A DNA stretch of 64,000 bases from Proteles cristata cristata (Eukaryota > Chordata > Mammalia > Carnivora > Hyaenidae), in NCBI GenBank assembly GCA_017311185.1, contig JAESUZ010005536.1:1-64000 (forward strand), given 5' to 3'. Every line of letters starts with the position of its first letter. Positions within the stretch are counted from its first letter, which is position 1. Made by a program: the position numbers and the translations under genes. Below are positions 10,161-22,518 of the stretch, one piece after another. The notes under the pieces are model-generated. The model ran no database searches. It was not told the origin of the DNA and saw only the letters and a list, made by a program, of their open reading frames with translations.

Positions 10161-13100
10161 AATATTTCCCTTTTTAATGACACAACATAAAGTCTCCTTG
10201 CCTGTGCATGTAGTAGATGGTGATATACACATCCTAATAACATCAGCTTTTTAGGGAATTGTATGAGGAAAGAAGTGCCTTTCCAGGGTGAATCAGGAAC
10301 AAGCTGGCGAGGCAGCGACTTTGGGGGAAAGTAAAAGCAAAAGCCTAGCAACACTGGTGCATTGTGTGCGGCAGTAAGAAATGACAGCTCAGAATGAGGC
10401 AGGCTTCTCTCTCATGTGATCAGCTCGCTATGCCCTCAATGAGGCCATGAGATTTTGCGTTTTATAGGTTGAGCTTCCCACTGGCAGCAGCTGAAGCAGT
10501 TCATTATGCACATCTGTCACGTGATCCACTTCATCAACCAAATGGAACTGGAAGAATAAGTCACCCTAACAAGATCCTTCAGTACACTCTTAAAAACTAC
10601 TTACAGATGTACTCTTCCTCTGAAGGGATACAATGAGTTTCCTTGTGCTGTGCCACATGATACAGGAAATGCATTATCCCCATCCAAATTCAGACATACC
10701 AGGAGGAAGCACGTGAAAAGAAAGCAGCTCACAAAAGCACACACAGCTTTTGCAAAAGTCCTAAGAGGGGCTCACACACCAATTTATGATAACGGCAGAT
10801 AAAATCCCAGCCCTCTGAAGCTCGGTTTATTACAAATGCTAATGTCCACACAGGGAAAGGAAACCACATCAGTATTCAGTGTCAACACAAACACTGCTAA
10901 TGCATTTTATTTATGGTTGTCACCGAGTCCCCTCAGCAGTATGCCAGACCTCCATTTGTGTAGTAACTTTAGCTACTTTATGGGCTTTCATGACCGGCTA
11001 TGTTACGCACCCATAGGCGATTTGTGCTTTCAAACTGTGTCTGGTGAGATAAGCAGCCACACTTTTGATCTCGAATCAGGGCAGTTTCATTCACATTCGG
11101 AGCAGGTGCAATGAATGTTTTCGTAGACGAGTTCCGGATTAGATTCACCTGCCATTGTTAAATCTTCCTATTTCAGTTGGTGTGATCAATTTATCATTCA
11201 TTTGGTCAGCCGACACATATTTATTGGATACCTACCATGTGCCAGGGTCTGTGCCAGGCACGGGAGATATAACAGCAAACAGAGTCCTACCATCATAAAA
11301 TGTACATTCTCGAGGGGGAGGGAAGGCAGTAAACAAATAAATATGTACTATATCAGAGAGTATGTCAGGATACCCTAGCTATTTGGGGCCAATAATCAAC
11401 CCAATATATCAGTGGCCTAAAACAACAGTTTGTTTCTCACTTATACTGCGTGTTTGTTGCATGTCAGCTGGGGGCTCTGTGCACCTTTACTCTGGAGCCC
11501 AGGCTGCCTAGAGATCCATCAGCTGGAGAATGGCTAGACTCCAGGAGAGAGGGGAAAAGATAGAATGGCGAATTACACACCAGATCTTAAAGCTTACGCC
11601 TGAAAGTGACACATGGTACTTCTCACATGTTCCTGGACAAAGCAAGTCACATGGCTGCATCCAACTCCAAAAGGTGAGGGAGTGTCATCATACTATGTGT
11701 TTGGGGAAATCAGACACGTTTTGTGGCCAGAACTGTCCCCAATGGTAACAGTTGCTGTGAAAAGAAAACAAGGTAGGGAGATGGTGTACGGGTAGGTGGT
11801 TTCTGCTTGACATAGAGGGTCAGGAAGGGTCTGTCTGATAAGGTGACATTTGAGGAAAGGTCTTAGGGAGAGAGAGGGGGTTATTTGGATGGGGGTGGGG
11901 ACTACTTCCTGCAGAGGATACACCAAGGGCAGAGTGTGCCTGGCATGTGTGAGGAATTGCAAGTGTAGGTGGCTCGTGTGGAGCGAGCAAGGGGAAAGCT
12001 GTAGAGGTCATAGAGCTGTTGGACACTAGGTAGCTCCTTATAACATGGGCTGTGACCATTGCAATTTTTTTGTGTAAAAACATGGTCTGAATTAGGTTTC
12101 AAAAGGATTCTTGTGGCTCCTGTTTGGGGCTAAGCAAGGAGTAGTTAAGAGGCTCTTTCAATAATCCAAGTGAGGTAAAGGGGGGGTAGGAGATGGTCAG
12201 ATTCTGGATACAGTCTGAAGGCAGAACCAACAGAATTTGCCAAAGAGAAAGAGATGATTCCAGGATGACTTTAGAGGTTTGTCTCTTCTGGTAATCCTTG
12301 GATAAACATGAGGATTACCTGGTACAGTTTTTTAGAATCCTCAAATTTGGCAAGATCACTAGCATGCGTAACCTCCTCCATAAAGGAGTTGAGAGTTGCA
12401 CAGCCAAGTGGAGATGTGGATCTTGGACAGTGAGCTTGGGCCATGCACCAGCTAAGAGACTTCTCTCCCCACTGGCCTTGTATCTGCTGTCCCTTAATGT
12501 TTATGATCCAAGTTCATTTTTAAAATCAGAGAAATGAGCTTCATAATTAGAGGCAAAGAAGGAGCTTATGACTGAGTCATTCCACCTTATCCCGCCCCTC
12601 CATTTCACTGTGAACCTTAGATGTTCACAACCCACCTATTACAACCCGAGGTCTCTCCTCAACGGACACTCGTATAGTAGTGTCACTTCCTCCGAGGAAT
12701 AGTTTGAATAGGAAGCTTAATAACACAACATTGGGATGTTCTTCTGCATCGTGTGTCCCTCCGTCTGCTCATGCTACCTTCCTGGAACACGGCTCTCCAT
12801 CTCACCACCACCCAGTAAGCCGCACTAGACCTCCTCTCTCCCGTCCCTGGGCCTCCTCTTCCGTCTTCCCCAGAGGCAGAGAGCAGAGGTTGAATGCACA
12901 GTTTGCCAACTACTATGAGGGAATGAATAAGTAAAAGTCAACGTTAATTTGAAAAACTATATTTTTGGAATATTTGTACTCAAAAGCATTTATTCATTCA
13001 ACAAATCTTCCTGAACTCCTCCGTGTGTGCCAGCGCTGCTTAAGTTGTAAGCATTGAGGACACAGCCATGAATAGAATATATAAGTAATTCGTATTGTTG

Positions 13101-13454
13101 AAAACTGGGAATGTGTAGAAAAATATTTTTAAAAGATAAAATTTCCACTAAAACATAACTGCTATTAATATTTTGGTGCCCTGTCTTTTTCTAGGCATGC
13201 ATGTCCTTCCTATCTGCTATTTTTGAAAAAAAAAAAAGTACAATTCTGGACTTATATATAGTGCATGAAAATTGTTTTTTCTTAAAAAAATAAATCATAC
13301 CAGATGCTCGGAATTTGTCAAATGAATTAATTATAGAAACAAAGTATCATGAAGCAAAAACTTAAAAATGAAAGCCACCAAGAATGCCACTACTAAAAAG
13401 ATAACATCACTATCAATAGTTTGGGTTGTTCAATATGGTGGTTTTGTTTTTTAA
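10161..13454. other. Non-coding with old repeat traces
   Basis: No exon recognised. 11195-11345 (acatatttattggatacctac then catgtgccagggtctgtgcc) and 11390-11760 (tggcctaaaacaacagtttg) look like ancient interspersed repeats that I cannot name with certainty; 12990-13080 carries similar wording. 10350-11120 appears unique. Confidence 0.45.
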
Positions 13455-13675
13455 CTTTTTTTTTTTTTAATGTTTTTTATTTATTTCTAGGAGAGAGAGA
13501 GAGACAGCGTGAGCAGGGGAAGGTCAGAGAGGGAGGGAGTCACAGACCGAAAGAGGCTCCAGGCTCTGAGCAGGCAGTCAGCACAGAGCCCGACGCGGGG
13601 CTCGAACCCACAACCGCGAGATCATGACCTAAGCGAAAGTCGGAAGCTTAACCGACTAAGCCACCCAGGCGCCCC
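13455..13675 (-). mobile_element. Young CAN SINE (SINEC_Fc2-like)
   Basis: Contains the young cat-type signature: tatttatttctaggagagag in place of tttttgagag, ggcagtcagcacagagcccg, and aagcgaaagtcgg. Flanks tcaatatggt on both sides. Confidence 0.92.
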
Positions 13676-14414
13676 TCAATATGGTTTTGAATAATCAGCA
13701 CATTTTTACAACATTGGTCCCCAATAAATGATTTCTTTTTTAAATGAAAGCATTATCTTTGTTTCTAAAAAAGCAACATGCCATTGTAGATTTTTTGCAA
13801 AATACTGAAACCGACAAAGGGAAAAACTAAAAGTCATTCATTGTCCCACAGCCCAGATACTTCTGCTTTGAACATTTTCCAATCGTCAGGAAGCAAGAAT
13901 GCCTGTTGCCTTCCAGGGTCCTTCTAGCTGGACTAAGAATCAAATTGATATGAGACAGATTAATAAGAGAAAATCAAATTTAAGAGCGTACGTACGGGGA
14001 ATCCACATACACGTGGAAATTCCAAGGACAGGCAAAATGAGGTATATATATCTGAACTATGGAGAAGGGGAGAGGGGTCTGGAACTTCAGAGGAAAGGAA
14101 TGTACTTTGCTGGGTGATAAGGAGAGATGATAATTAGATGATAGTTAGATGATCGATGTTTGCCCTGCCACCCAGGTGGGTCACTCAGATAAAATTTATC
14201 TCTGCTAATAATGCTTACTCTGGGAAAGACCAATTTAGGCTCTTCCATGTAGTTAAGGAAGGGGCAGAAGTTTCTCTTGAGACTGTAGGGTCTTAACTGC
14301 CCTCAGCTCAGAATGATCTTCATGCCAAAGAGGCCCATCATGGGGTTAGCATGCCCTTAGTCCCTACGCAATCTTTTGGGGAATTTTTCCCAATCCTTTC
14401 TCTGAACAGTACAC

Positions 14415-14560
14415 CAGGCTAGTTAAGAGCCTGGGCAAGTTACTTAACCTCTCTGAGCCTCAGATTCCTCATCTATGAAACAAAACTAGCAATACCCACT
14501 TTGTAAGGTTGGTATGAAATTTAAATGAGATAAAACATTCGAACTACTCCCCCCTTGCCG
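14415..14560 (+). mobile_element. MIR SINE remnant
   Basis: gcctgggcaagttacttaac, ctctctgagcctcagattcc and tcatctatgaaa are classic MIR core wording. Confidence 0.75.
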
Positions 14561-14948
14561 TATCTGATGCATAATCAATGCTCACTATGAGAACTCGTAC
14601 TATTTTGCAGAATATTTCTGCATAATTGGTCGTACTTTATACATTCATTTTTATCCTTTTTTAAACTTAACATCGTGTCATTTAATTTTAGGTTTTGAGA
14701 CAATTTCAAATTTTCAGAAAAAGTTGCAAGTAAGGTACAAAGCCCATGTGGGCTCTGAAAATGCCATGCTGGGCTGAGTGCATCTAACACCTGCACTCAG
14801 CCTACTTCGATTTGGACGCCGAGCAGTGCCAACCCTCTGCAGGAATGCCTCGTTTGTCTTGCTTGGGCCCAACACCCTGCACAAAGCCTCCCTCACATGT
14901 AGATGTCCTCCTCACCCCAATTTTATGCTGTCTTTTAAGTTTTTAAGA

Positions 14949-15042
14949 TTTTTTAAAAATGTTTATTCATTTTTGAGAGAGACGGAGCATGAGCAGGGGA
15001 GGGTCAGAGAGAGGGAGACACAGAATCTGAAGCAGGGTCCAG
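14949..15042 (-). mobile_element. 5'-truncated CAN SINE
   Basis: Only the tail and GA-rich half are present; the copy stops at gaagcagggtccag with no tRNA-like head, so it is truncated. Confidence 0.8.
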
Positions 15043-15071
15043 CAGTGTTCTTTAAATTCTTTAAAGATTTG

Positions 15072-15262
15072 AGGGCGCCTGGGTGGCTTGGTTGAGTGTC
15101 CGACTCCAGCTCAGGTCATGATCTCACAGTTTGTGAGTTTGAGCCCCACCTGGGGCTGGCTGCTGTCAGTGTGCAGCCCGCTTCAGATCTTCTATCGCCC
15201 TCTCTTTTCTGCCCCTCCCCCACTCATGCTTTCTCTCCCAAAAATAAACACTAAAAAAATTA
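15072..15262 (+). mobile_element. CAN SINE (SINEC)
   Basis: Flanked by perfect tttaaagatttg duplications (15060-15071 and 15263-15274). Head agggcgcctgggtggcttgg, tail aaaaataaacact. Confidence 0.9.
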
Positions 15263-16089
15263 TTTAAAGATTTGTATTATCTCTCCATATATCAGTTTTC
15301 CCTCACGCTAGAGAAGTGTCTATGTATTATTGATGGTCCATCAAACAATGTTTTCATTTCAACAACAATCTAAAAACACTTCAATAATAAAATATAAGCT
15401 TATTTGGTTCAACTGGGATGTTTATTTTATAGCCACATACTCTCAGTGTCTGTGCTTTGTGTTTAAAATTGGGTTGGCACCACGTGATCATTAGTGTGTC
15501 AATATTCAACTTTAAATGTGGTGGTGATCTTTAGATGGGCGTTCATGGCATCAAAATTACAAAAACCGTTTTGCTTTCCGTTTGATAAAAATCATACTGA
15601 GTTATCCTACCGATCAGAAAGCTAAAGTTGCTCTTTTTCAGTAACAAGATGCAATTAAGTTTAGTCTCTTAATGTATTTAATAAATTAACTTTGCTTTTC
15701 CATCATGAAAATAACCGGGCTACTTTAATTGTCACAGGCTAATGAGAAAAGAAATGGGCTGACTGAACACACAGATGATGCGTTCATGCAAAGCGAAGGC
15801 CAAAGACCTCGTGGCATCAGCAGAAATGAAGTTTCACAATTGTTTAAAGAGAGGAATATGGAGAGCAAATTGAGTCATTACAGGTCTCATGGTAGCACGG
15901 GTTGGATTCAAAAGAAGTGAGGCAAAGCGGTCACTTAATTCAGATTATAAGCAGATGTGTTGGTTTGAATCTGTGTGTTTGTGGCATACCAGCTTGCAAA
16001 TATTCTCCATGAAGAACTTTTTTTTTGTTAAGAGTTTCTTTAAGAAAGGTGATCTATCAGTATCACATTTTGGAGAGAACCATTTAAAA
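15263..16089. other. Non-coding, nothing recognised
   Basis: AT-rich intergenic DNA without recognisable repeats or exons; the short open frame at 15729-15920 has no known counterpart. Confidence 0.5.
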
Positions 16090-16305
16090 GTATTTTTTAA
16101 TGTTTTATTTATGTATTTATTTTGAGAGAGACAGCGTGAGCAGGTGAGGGTCAGAGAGAGAGGGAGACACAGAGTTAGAAGCAGGCTCCAGGCTCTTAGC
16201 TAGCTGTCGGCACAGAGCCCAACACGGGGCTCGAACCCACGAACCATGAAATCATGACCTGAGCCGATGCAGGATGCTTAACTGACTGAGCCACCCAGGC
16301 GCCCC
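16090..16305 (-). mobile_element. CAN SINE (SINEC)
   Basis: Perfect or near-perfect flanks gagagaaccatttaaaa (16073) and gagagaaccattttaaaa (16306). Confidence 0.92.
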
Positions 16306-16375
16306 GAGAGAACCATTTTAAAATCAGTTGGACCAATTAAAATAATCAGCTGATAGTTTCAAATGAGTAACAGGA

Positions 16376-16598
16376 GGGGTGCCCGGGTGACTCAGCTGGA
16401 TAAGCGCGGGGCTTCAACTCAGGTCTTGATCTTGCAGTTTGTGGGTTTGAGCCCCATTTCGGGCTCTGTGCTGACAATTCAGAGACCGGAGCCTGCTTCA
16501 GATTCTGTGTCTCCCTCTCTCTCTGCCCCACCCCAACTCATACTCTGTCTCTCCCTCTCTTTCTCTCTCTCTCAAAAATAAACATTAAAAAAAAAAAA
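16376..16598 (+). mobile_element. CAN SINE (SINEC)
   Basis: Head ggggtgcccgggtgactcag, tail aaaaataaacatt and poly(A); gagtaac on both sides. Opposite in orientation to the SINE 70 bp before it. Confidence 0.9.
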
Positions 16599-16871
16599 GA
16601 GTAACCTGATGGTAGGAAAAATTGTAGTGATGACAATGATTGTGAGCCAAAGACTGTCCATCATGTTCCACATCAAATATTTAAGTCAACAACTGAAAGA
16701 TAAAATGCATAAAAGCATCTCCTTATGCTTTATAATTACATGTATAAATTAAACCTACCATTGGTTAGTTTCAGCAAAATGTTACCCCTTTCATACTAAA
16801 TTATTGGGTTTTTTATTTGAATGTATCTGGTGATGTCATTTTTATTTAATTTGGAAGCTTAGTTTGCTCTT

Positions 16872-17000
16872 ATGGGTTTTTTTAATTGTAAAAACCACGT
16901 AACATAAAATTCACCATCTTGACCATTTTCAAGTGCACAGTTTGGTTATGTTAAGTATATTCACATTGTTGTGCAACAGATCTCTAGAACGTTTTCATTT
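16872..17000 (+). mobile_element. L1 3'UTR fragment
   Basis: acataaaattcaccatcttg, accattttcaagtgcacagt and ttcacattgttgtgcaacag are the wording of mammalian L1 3' untranslated regions. Confidence 0.6.
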
Positions 17001-17867
17001 TGTGTTTTTATAGTGTTTAGTGAGCTACAAGGATGAAGCATTTATGCCTAATTATATATTGGTACATATTTAAGGAACCGTATAATGAAAATTACTTAAG
17101 CGGACGTGGGGGAAGTTCCAAGAGAACTTTTTCCTTTGAGGGGAAAAAAAAAAAGGTTTGAGAAATGCCAGTCAATATGGTAACTATGCTTCAATTTAAA
17201 TGTTTGCTTAACCAACCCTTCCCTCTTCTCCTTCCAGGCTAGATAGCTGAGAGTGGGCTGTTCTGGAGGGGACAGTGATACCTCATTTCTTTAAAAAAGC
17301 AAAGCCAGGGGAGAGCAGTGGTTTTCCCAACCTGAATTCAAAATTGCCTTTTTAATAATAGGTATAATATGAACACAATACTGCCTTTCAGATTCCTTTT
17401 CAAAATAGTTTCAAATCCATTATTCTATTTTCGAGGCCCCCATTGTGAATCTCTAAAGTCAGTTTCCTTTAAAGTCAAACATCATTGCCAGGTTTGATAT
17501 GTCACACCTTCAATCGTCCTAGGCGCTGCTACTGCGAGTCTTGCTCCTCAGCAACCCGCCAGAGGGAAGAGGGTGGTCTCCAGATGCTGCGATTGTTGTG
17601 GGCGTCCACTGTGGTCCAGGCCTCAGTAAGAAAACAAACGAATGCTGATGAGCTCCTCTGGAAAACTAGATAAAAGTGTTTTTATCTTCAAAGCTCCTAT
17701 GCTGACCTCTCCTAAAGCTTCATTTTTAAAATGAAAGCTTTTTTTTTTTTTTTGTTAGAATGTGCTGTTCTACTTTTTGGAAATAAGAAAATATTCAAAG
17801 TCCCTATAAATAATCATTGGTTATGTGGGAGAAAGCAAGAAAGAAAGGACAAAAAGGGGCAAGAAAG
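17001..17867. other. Non-coding, nothing recognised
   Basis: No exon or named repeat identified; poly(A)/poly(T) runs near 17143 and 17739. Confidence 0.5.
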
Positions 17868-18330
17868 GAACATTTACTGAGTACTTACGACCTGCCAGGC
17901 ACTATTCTAGAAGATTTGTATCATCCCCCTTACCTATCCGTTAAAAAAATTTTTTTAATGTTTATTTTTGAGAGAAAGAGAGAGAGAGAGAGCAAGCAGG
18001 GGAGGGGGATAGAGAGACGAAGACACAATCCAAAGTAGGCTCCAGGCTCTGAGCTGTCAGCACAGAGCCCGATATCGGGACTTGAACCCACGAACCGTTA
18101 GTTCATGACCTGAGCCAAAGTTAGACACTTAACTGACTGAGCCAGCCAGAGAACCGCCCCCCCACCCCTCACCCCCTACCCCCAACCCCCACCTTATCCT
18201 GACTTCCCAGGAGTAGGCTCTGTCCTCTTCTTTTTACAGCTGAAACTCTGAAAGTAACTTGCCTAAGGCCACACAACTTATAAATGAACGGGGACTCAGG
18301 TTTGTCTGATTACAAAGCTACTCAGCATGT
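17868..18330 (-). mobile_element. MIR split by a younger SINE
   Basis: Left part catttactgagtacttacga and right part tttttacagctgaaactctg, aacttgcctaaggccacac are one reverse-strand MIR interrupted by the SINE at 17943-18160. Confidence 0.65.
17943..18160 (-). mobile_element. CAN SINE inserted in a MIR
   Basis: Reverse-strand copy; the head end has decayed to gagccagccagagaaccgcc and runs into a C-rich tract. Confidence 0.85.
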
Positions 18331-18853
18331 GCAAGTGAGAAACTTGTTAAAACACTTGTTAAACTTGTTAAAACAGATTCTGCTTGGTCAGTGCTTTCTG
18401 CCACATATTTGGCTTGGGATAACTGGACAATGCCAATATTCATTCATGAAGGGAGTTTCCTTGACCATTCCAGCAAATTATCATTTTCTGCTTTCTCAAT
18501 CAGTTATTTGTAGATTTAGCTGACAGACTCAGCTTCAGACGTTCCCCACTCCCTACTTAGCAGGGTATAGAAGAAACCCATTTGCTCTCTCCCCGTGGAT
18601 TCCATCACCGGCCAGGTCTCTGCCTTCCAAGATCATTGGAGGGTGCAGTGTAAAACCTCCCCACCTTCCCTCTCGCCACGGTGTGGTCTGGCCCTTCTTC
18701 CCGGATGGATCTAGGCTGTCTTTAGAGAGAGCTGATTTAGAGATTTAGAGAAGGCTGATGTATGCCCTGCAGGCTGCATTGTCATTTATTGGTTTAATTA
18801 CATAACACTCTGCAGTGCTTTTCCATACTTTCCTGTTCTTACATTGTGTCTCC

Positions 18854-19045
18854 TTTTTTTTATGTTTATTTATTTATTTTGAGGGAGAGAAAGAGAGAGA
18901 GAGAGAGAGAGGAAAAGAATCCCAAGCAGGCTCCACACTCAGTGCAGAGCCCGATGCAGGGCTCAGTCTTGTGAACCATGAGATCATGACCTGAGCCAAA
19001 ATCAGGAGTTGGATGCTTAACTGATTGAGCCACCCCAGGCGTCCC
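18854..19045 (-). mobile_element. CAN SINE (SINEC)
   Basis: Flanks ttacattgtgtctcc and ttgcatcgtgtttcc; head gccaccccaggcgtccc. Confidence 0.9.
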
Positions 19046-20440
19046 TTGCATCGTGTTTCCTAATGTTGGATGTCATGCACATAGTGATATGTAGGGATTT
19101 TGAATAGTATCATCTCAAAGGTGTATGTGGGGAGGAGGAGTGAACAAGTCTTCTGTTTATTAGGAAAAATATCCAGTCATCTGCTTCTGGGAGGATCTGA
19201 CCTTGAAACTGCATAAATGTGGGCTCAGTCCTGGGTCCTAGCAAGGGTCACGGAAAAGAGAGTAGCTGCCCTTGCTTAGCCTCTACTGAGTGCTGCCTTG
19301 ATTCAGTCTTTTCACGTGGCTCGTCCCCTCCTAGGTTTGATATAAGTTTATCCACATCCCTAGATTTGAAATAATTAGAAGGCAAGGACATGGATCATCT
19401 TCGTGCCAAAAATAGTACCTTGCACACAGTAGGCATTTAATAACTAATTGTAGACTGGTTGCTGACCTCTAGCTACTGCTTAGTTCCCACCCCTTGACTT
19501 TCGAGGATTACCTTTTGAATGACCGGCTCAACAGAAATGGTAGCATGATGGAATCTGAACTTCAGGCTCACACCAGGGTGTCAGGGACTTCTGCCTCACG
19601 TGCCTTTTCAACAAACAGCCATATGCTGGTATCCAGAGACCTGGTTTAGAATCTTGAATTGGAAAAACCTGGATGTGGAAAGGTGCTGCCCACCCTCCTT
19701 CCCATGAGAGTCACCTCACCACACGGTTTAACGCCTGAACTTTGTGACACTATTTCACTTGGGAAGATTAGTGCATGAAACTTTTTCCTCCACTGACACC
19801 AGAGCTTAAATTAGTTTTTCAGCCATTCTTTTTTTTTTAGGGTTAAAGGTAAGGTGATGTGTGAAGGGACCTCCCGGGCATCATCTGGGGATCTGGGGCT
19901 TGACAAGAGGGGCGGGACGTGGGTGTTGGGCCTCTTTGGGGAGGGAAGCCAGAGCAGGGCAGAAGAGGAGAGGGGGTTGGAGCTGCTGAACCCGAAGCCC
20001 CACCTGACAGGCCTGCACGGAGTGGCCCGGCCCTGGCTGTACAAGTTCCCCCCAGGGCGGTGGTTTCGCCACAGCCTGGTTTAGCACAGTCTTGTGATCT
20101 TGGAGTCTGTTGTGAATGAGCATCCTGTTTTGAAAATCCCTGGGAAGCTAGGAGCAGTTTTCTTTCAGTCACAAAGTGAGAAAAATAAAAATAGACTATC
20201 CCACTCGATCATTCTTTATGGCCTTGTAACAATTGGAGGAAAAAAAAAGCAAAACTTCTCTTTTTAATTTGGGAGTATTTTTATAAAATCTCTGCAGTTT
20301 GGGCACATTTTGAAAGTGAGGTTCTAGCACCCCGGAACCCATCTGAGAGGGATTTAAAGCTCAGGGAAACAGCCGCTCTCTCCGTAAATTTCTGAGTAAC
20401 TGAACTTTGTAGATAACAACAGATTGGAAGACAGAATCGG
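19046..20440. other. Non-coding; L2 trace and GC-rich shoulder
   Basis: About 19375-19450 resembles an L2 3' end (ccttgcacacagtaggcatt). 19850-20090 is GC-rich and leads towards the CpG-rich block. No exon is recognised, and several overlapping open frames there on both strands are a composition effect. Confidence 0.45.
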
Positions 20441-21500
20441 TTAATCCCTGAGCTCAAGGAGCCCTCGGCCCGTATCCCAGATAACACAGGATGCTGAAAA
20501 TCCGTCGGGTCCCAGCCTCACGAAACACCTCTCTCCTCTCCTAGGAAGGATGCAGCTTTGACTCCTGCCGGCCCGGCCAGGCCGAGGCTCCCCGTTCTGC
20601 CGGGATGAAGGCGCGAACCAGCCACTTTCTGCGGCGCCTGCAAGGTGCCAAAGGCCAGGCAGGTACCTGCGGCCCAGCGGCTGCCGCGTGACGAGGCCCG
20701 CAGCCAAGCCCAGCGCCTGCTTCTCTAAATCCGCCCTTTTGATAACACTGATTACGTTTCCCTTCACCAGAGCCTTGGGCTGATTGAACAACGGCCAACT
20801 TCTCCGGGTAACAAAGAGGAGGGGAGAGTAATCCAAACACAGGTTTTATTATAAAAACCAGGGAGTGAGAGAAGTATGTTTATTCTGTAAGATAACACAC
20901 CTGCTCCGTGCCCGGGAGGCTCATTTCCATCAGTTGCCATGGCAAACTCGTTATACTTCAAGGCCATGTGGCTTTGTTGCCTTTTGAGATCTGGTCCATG
21001 TCCCACCTTTTCTAACAACTGCAACACAATGCCGTGGAAGCCCGCGACAGCGTAATTGATTTCTCCTTCCCTCTATCAACGGCTTACATTTGTTCGGAGC
21101 AGGGCTGAGGCTCCCTTCGCCTTTGAACTCCCAGCTAACCGTGAAGGCATGCTTCGGAGAGCCGTGCTCATTAACATTCCTGGTCCCCGTCCCTGTCAGC
21201 GATAAACGAGCCCTGCGTCCGTCCGTGGCCTCCTTCCTAACAGTTTTACAAATGAGTGGCTCGGTTCCATGTTTTGCTGCCGATCCAGGTGCCCAGGCGG
21301 ACAATGCGGGGCTAAGAAGCACGCGGGAGAGACTAAAAATAGCACAGCAGTTTGGACGCATACCAGAGCAGCTACTTCATCTCAACTTGCTTCGCACACA
21401 CGAAGCCTAATGGGATCCATCAGGCAGGAGTTCTCTCTTGCGCTCTCTCCCTCCCTCTCCCCTCTCTCCCCAGCTGCCGGCAACCATCAGCGCCTTCCTG
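20441..21500. promoter_or_regulatory. CpG-rich block, candidate promoter or enhancer
   Basis: CpG is much denser here than in the surrounding 60 kb: I count roughly 22 CpG within 20441-20720 and about 20 within 21060-21320. The block is free of CAN SINEs and contains an X-box-like palindrome at 20933-20946. It lies about 5 kb beyond the TRAF3IP2 3' end. Open frames here reflect GC content and match no protein I recognise. It could be a promoter for an antisense lncRNA (human has TRAF3IP2-AS1 in this interval) or a distal enhancer. Confidence 0.45.
20933..20946. promoter_or_regulatory. RFX X-box-like palindrome
   Basis: GTTGCCATGGCAAA differs by one base from the symmetric X-box GTTGCCATGGCAAC bound by RFX factors. 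It sits inside the CpG-rich block. Recognition is by motif only. Confidence 0.45.
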
Positions 21501-21958
21501 GTGAAGGGAGCAGAGGGAGGTCAGGCAAGGGACAAGAAATGTATGCCCTCGTGGCTTTAGTTACAAGAGCTGGGAGATCTGGGGGCTGCAATTATTCCTT
21601 CCCCTCCCCGAGTGTTTCTAGAAAAGAGCAGGCAGGCCCAGCACACTTTGCGCAGGTACACTTTGGTCCAAGATGCTCTCATTGTTTAGCAAAGGCTCAA
21701 ATATCACTTCCTAAATGCCCTGGGAAGTGTGACCTAGACCCATGCTCATATGCTCCTTGAGAAGTTAAATGGGGAACTTGGCCACACTGAGTGCTGCTCT
21801 TACAGGAGCAAATGCAGTCACAGGTGGAGGGGACGTGGTCGGTGTAGGTGAGTTGGCAGCGCACGACTGTCCAGTGTCCGTGAAAGCTTCCCGGCTCCCA
21901 CCAAGTATCCTGTGATTCTATCCAAAAGCTTTTTCCAACAGAAAATGGAACAAATCAG

Positions 21959-22175
21959 GGGCATCTGGGTGGCTCAGTCAGTTGAGCGTCTGACTTTGGC
22001 TCGGGCCGTGATCTCAGTTTGTGGGTTCGAGCCCTGCGTCCGGCTCTGTGCCGACAGCTCAGAGGCTGGAGTTGTTTCAGATTCTGTGTGTCCCTCTCTC
22101 TGTCTCTGCCTCTCTCCCACTCAATCTCTATCTCTCTCTCAAAAATAAATAAAACATTGAAAGACATTTTTAAAA
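21959..22175 (+). mobile_element. CAN SINE with perfect 19-bp target duplication
   Basis: agaaaatggaacaaatcag is repeated exactly at 21940-21958 and 22176-22194, so the insertion is recent. Head ggggcatctgggtggctcag. Confidence 0.95.
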
Positions 22176-22311
22176 AGAAAATGGAACAAATCAGTATGAA
22201 GTTAGGAACATGCTATCTTAGGAATTATGTTCCTCTCCTAGGACCATAGCAAACCTATTGGGTGAAGCTCTTTTGTGTTGTTGCTGTGCCTCCTGATAAA
22301 AGGTATCTTTC

Positions 22312-22518
22312 GGGGCGCCTGGGTAGTTCAGTTGGTTAAGCATCCGACTTAGGCTCAGGTCATAATCTCACGGCTTGTGAGTTCGAGCCCCACATCAGGC
22401 TCTGCGCTAACAGCCTGCTTCAGATTCTATGTCTCCCTCTCTCTCTCTCTCTCTGCCCCTCCCCAGCTTACTCTCTGTCTGTCTCTCTCAAAAAATAAAT
22501 AAAAAAACAATTAAAAAA
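22312..22518 (+). mobile_element. CAN SINE (SINEC)
   Basis: Head ggggcgcctgggtagttcag; flanks aaaggtatctttc and aaaggtacctttc. Confidence 0.92.

Noticed and set aside
20441..21760. Several 100-163-codon open frames on both strands
   Set aside because: They sit in the CpG-rich block, where few stop codons are expected; overlapping frames on both strands argue against coding.
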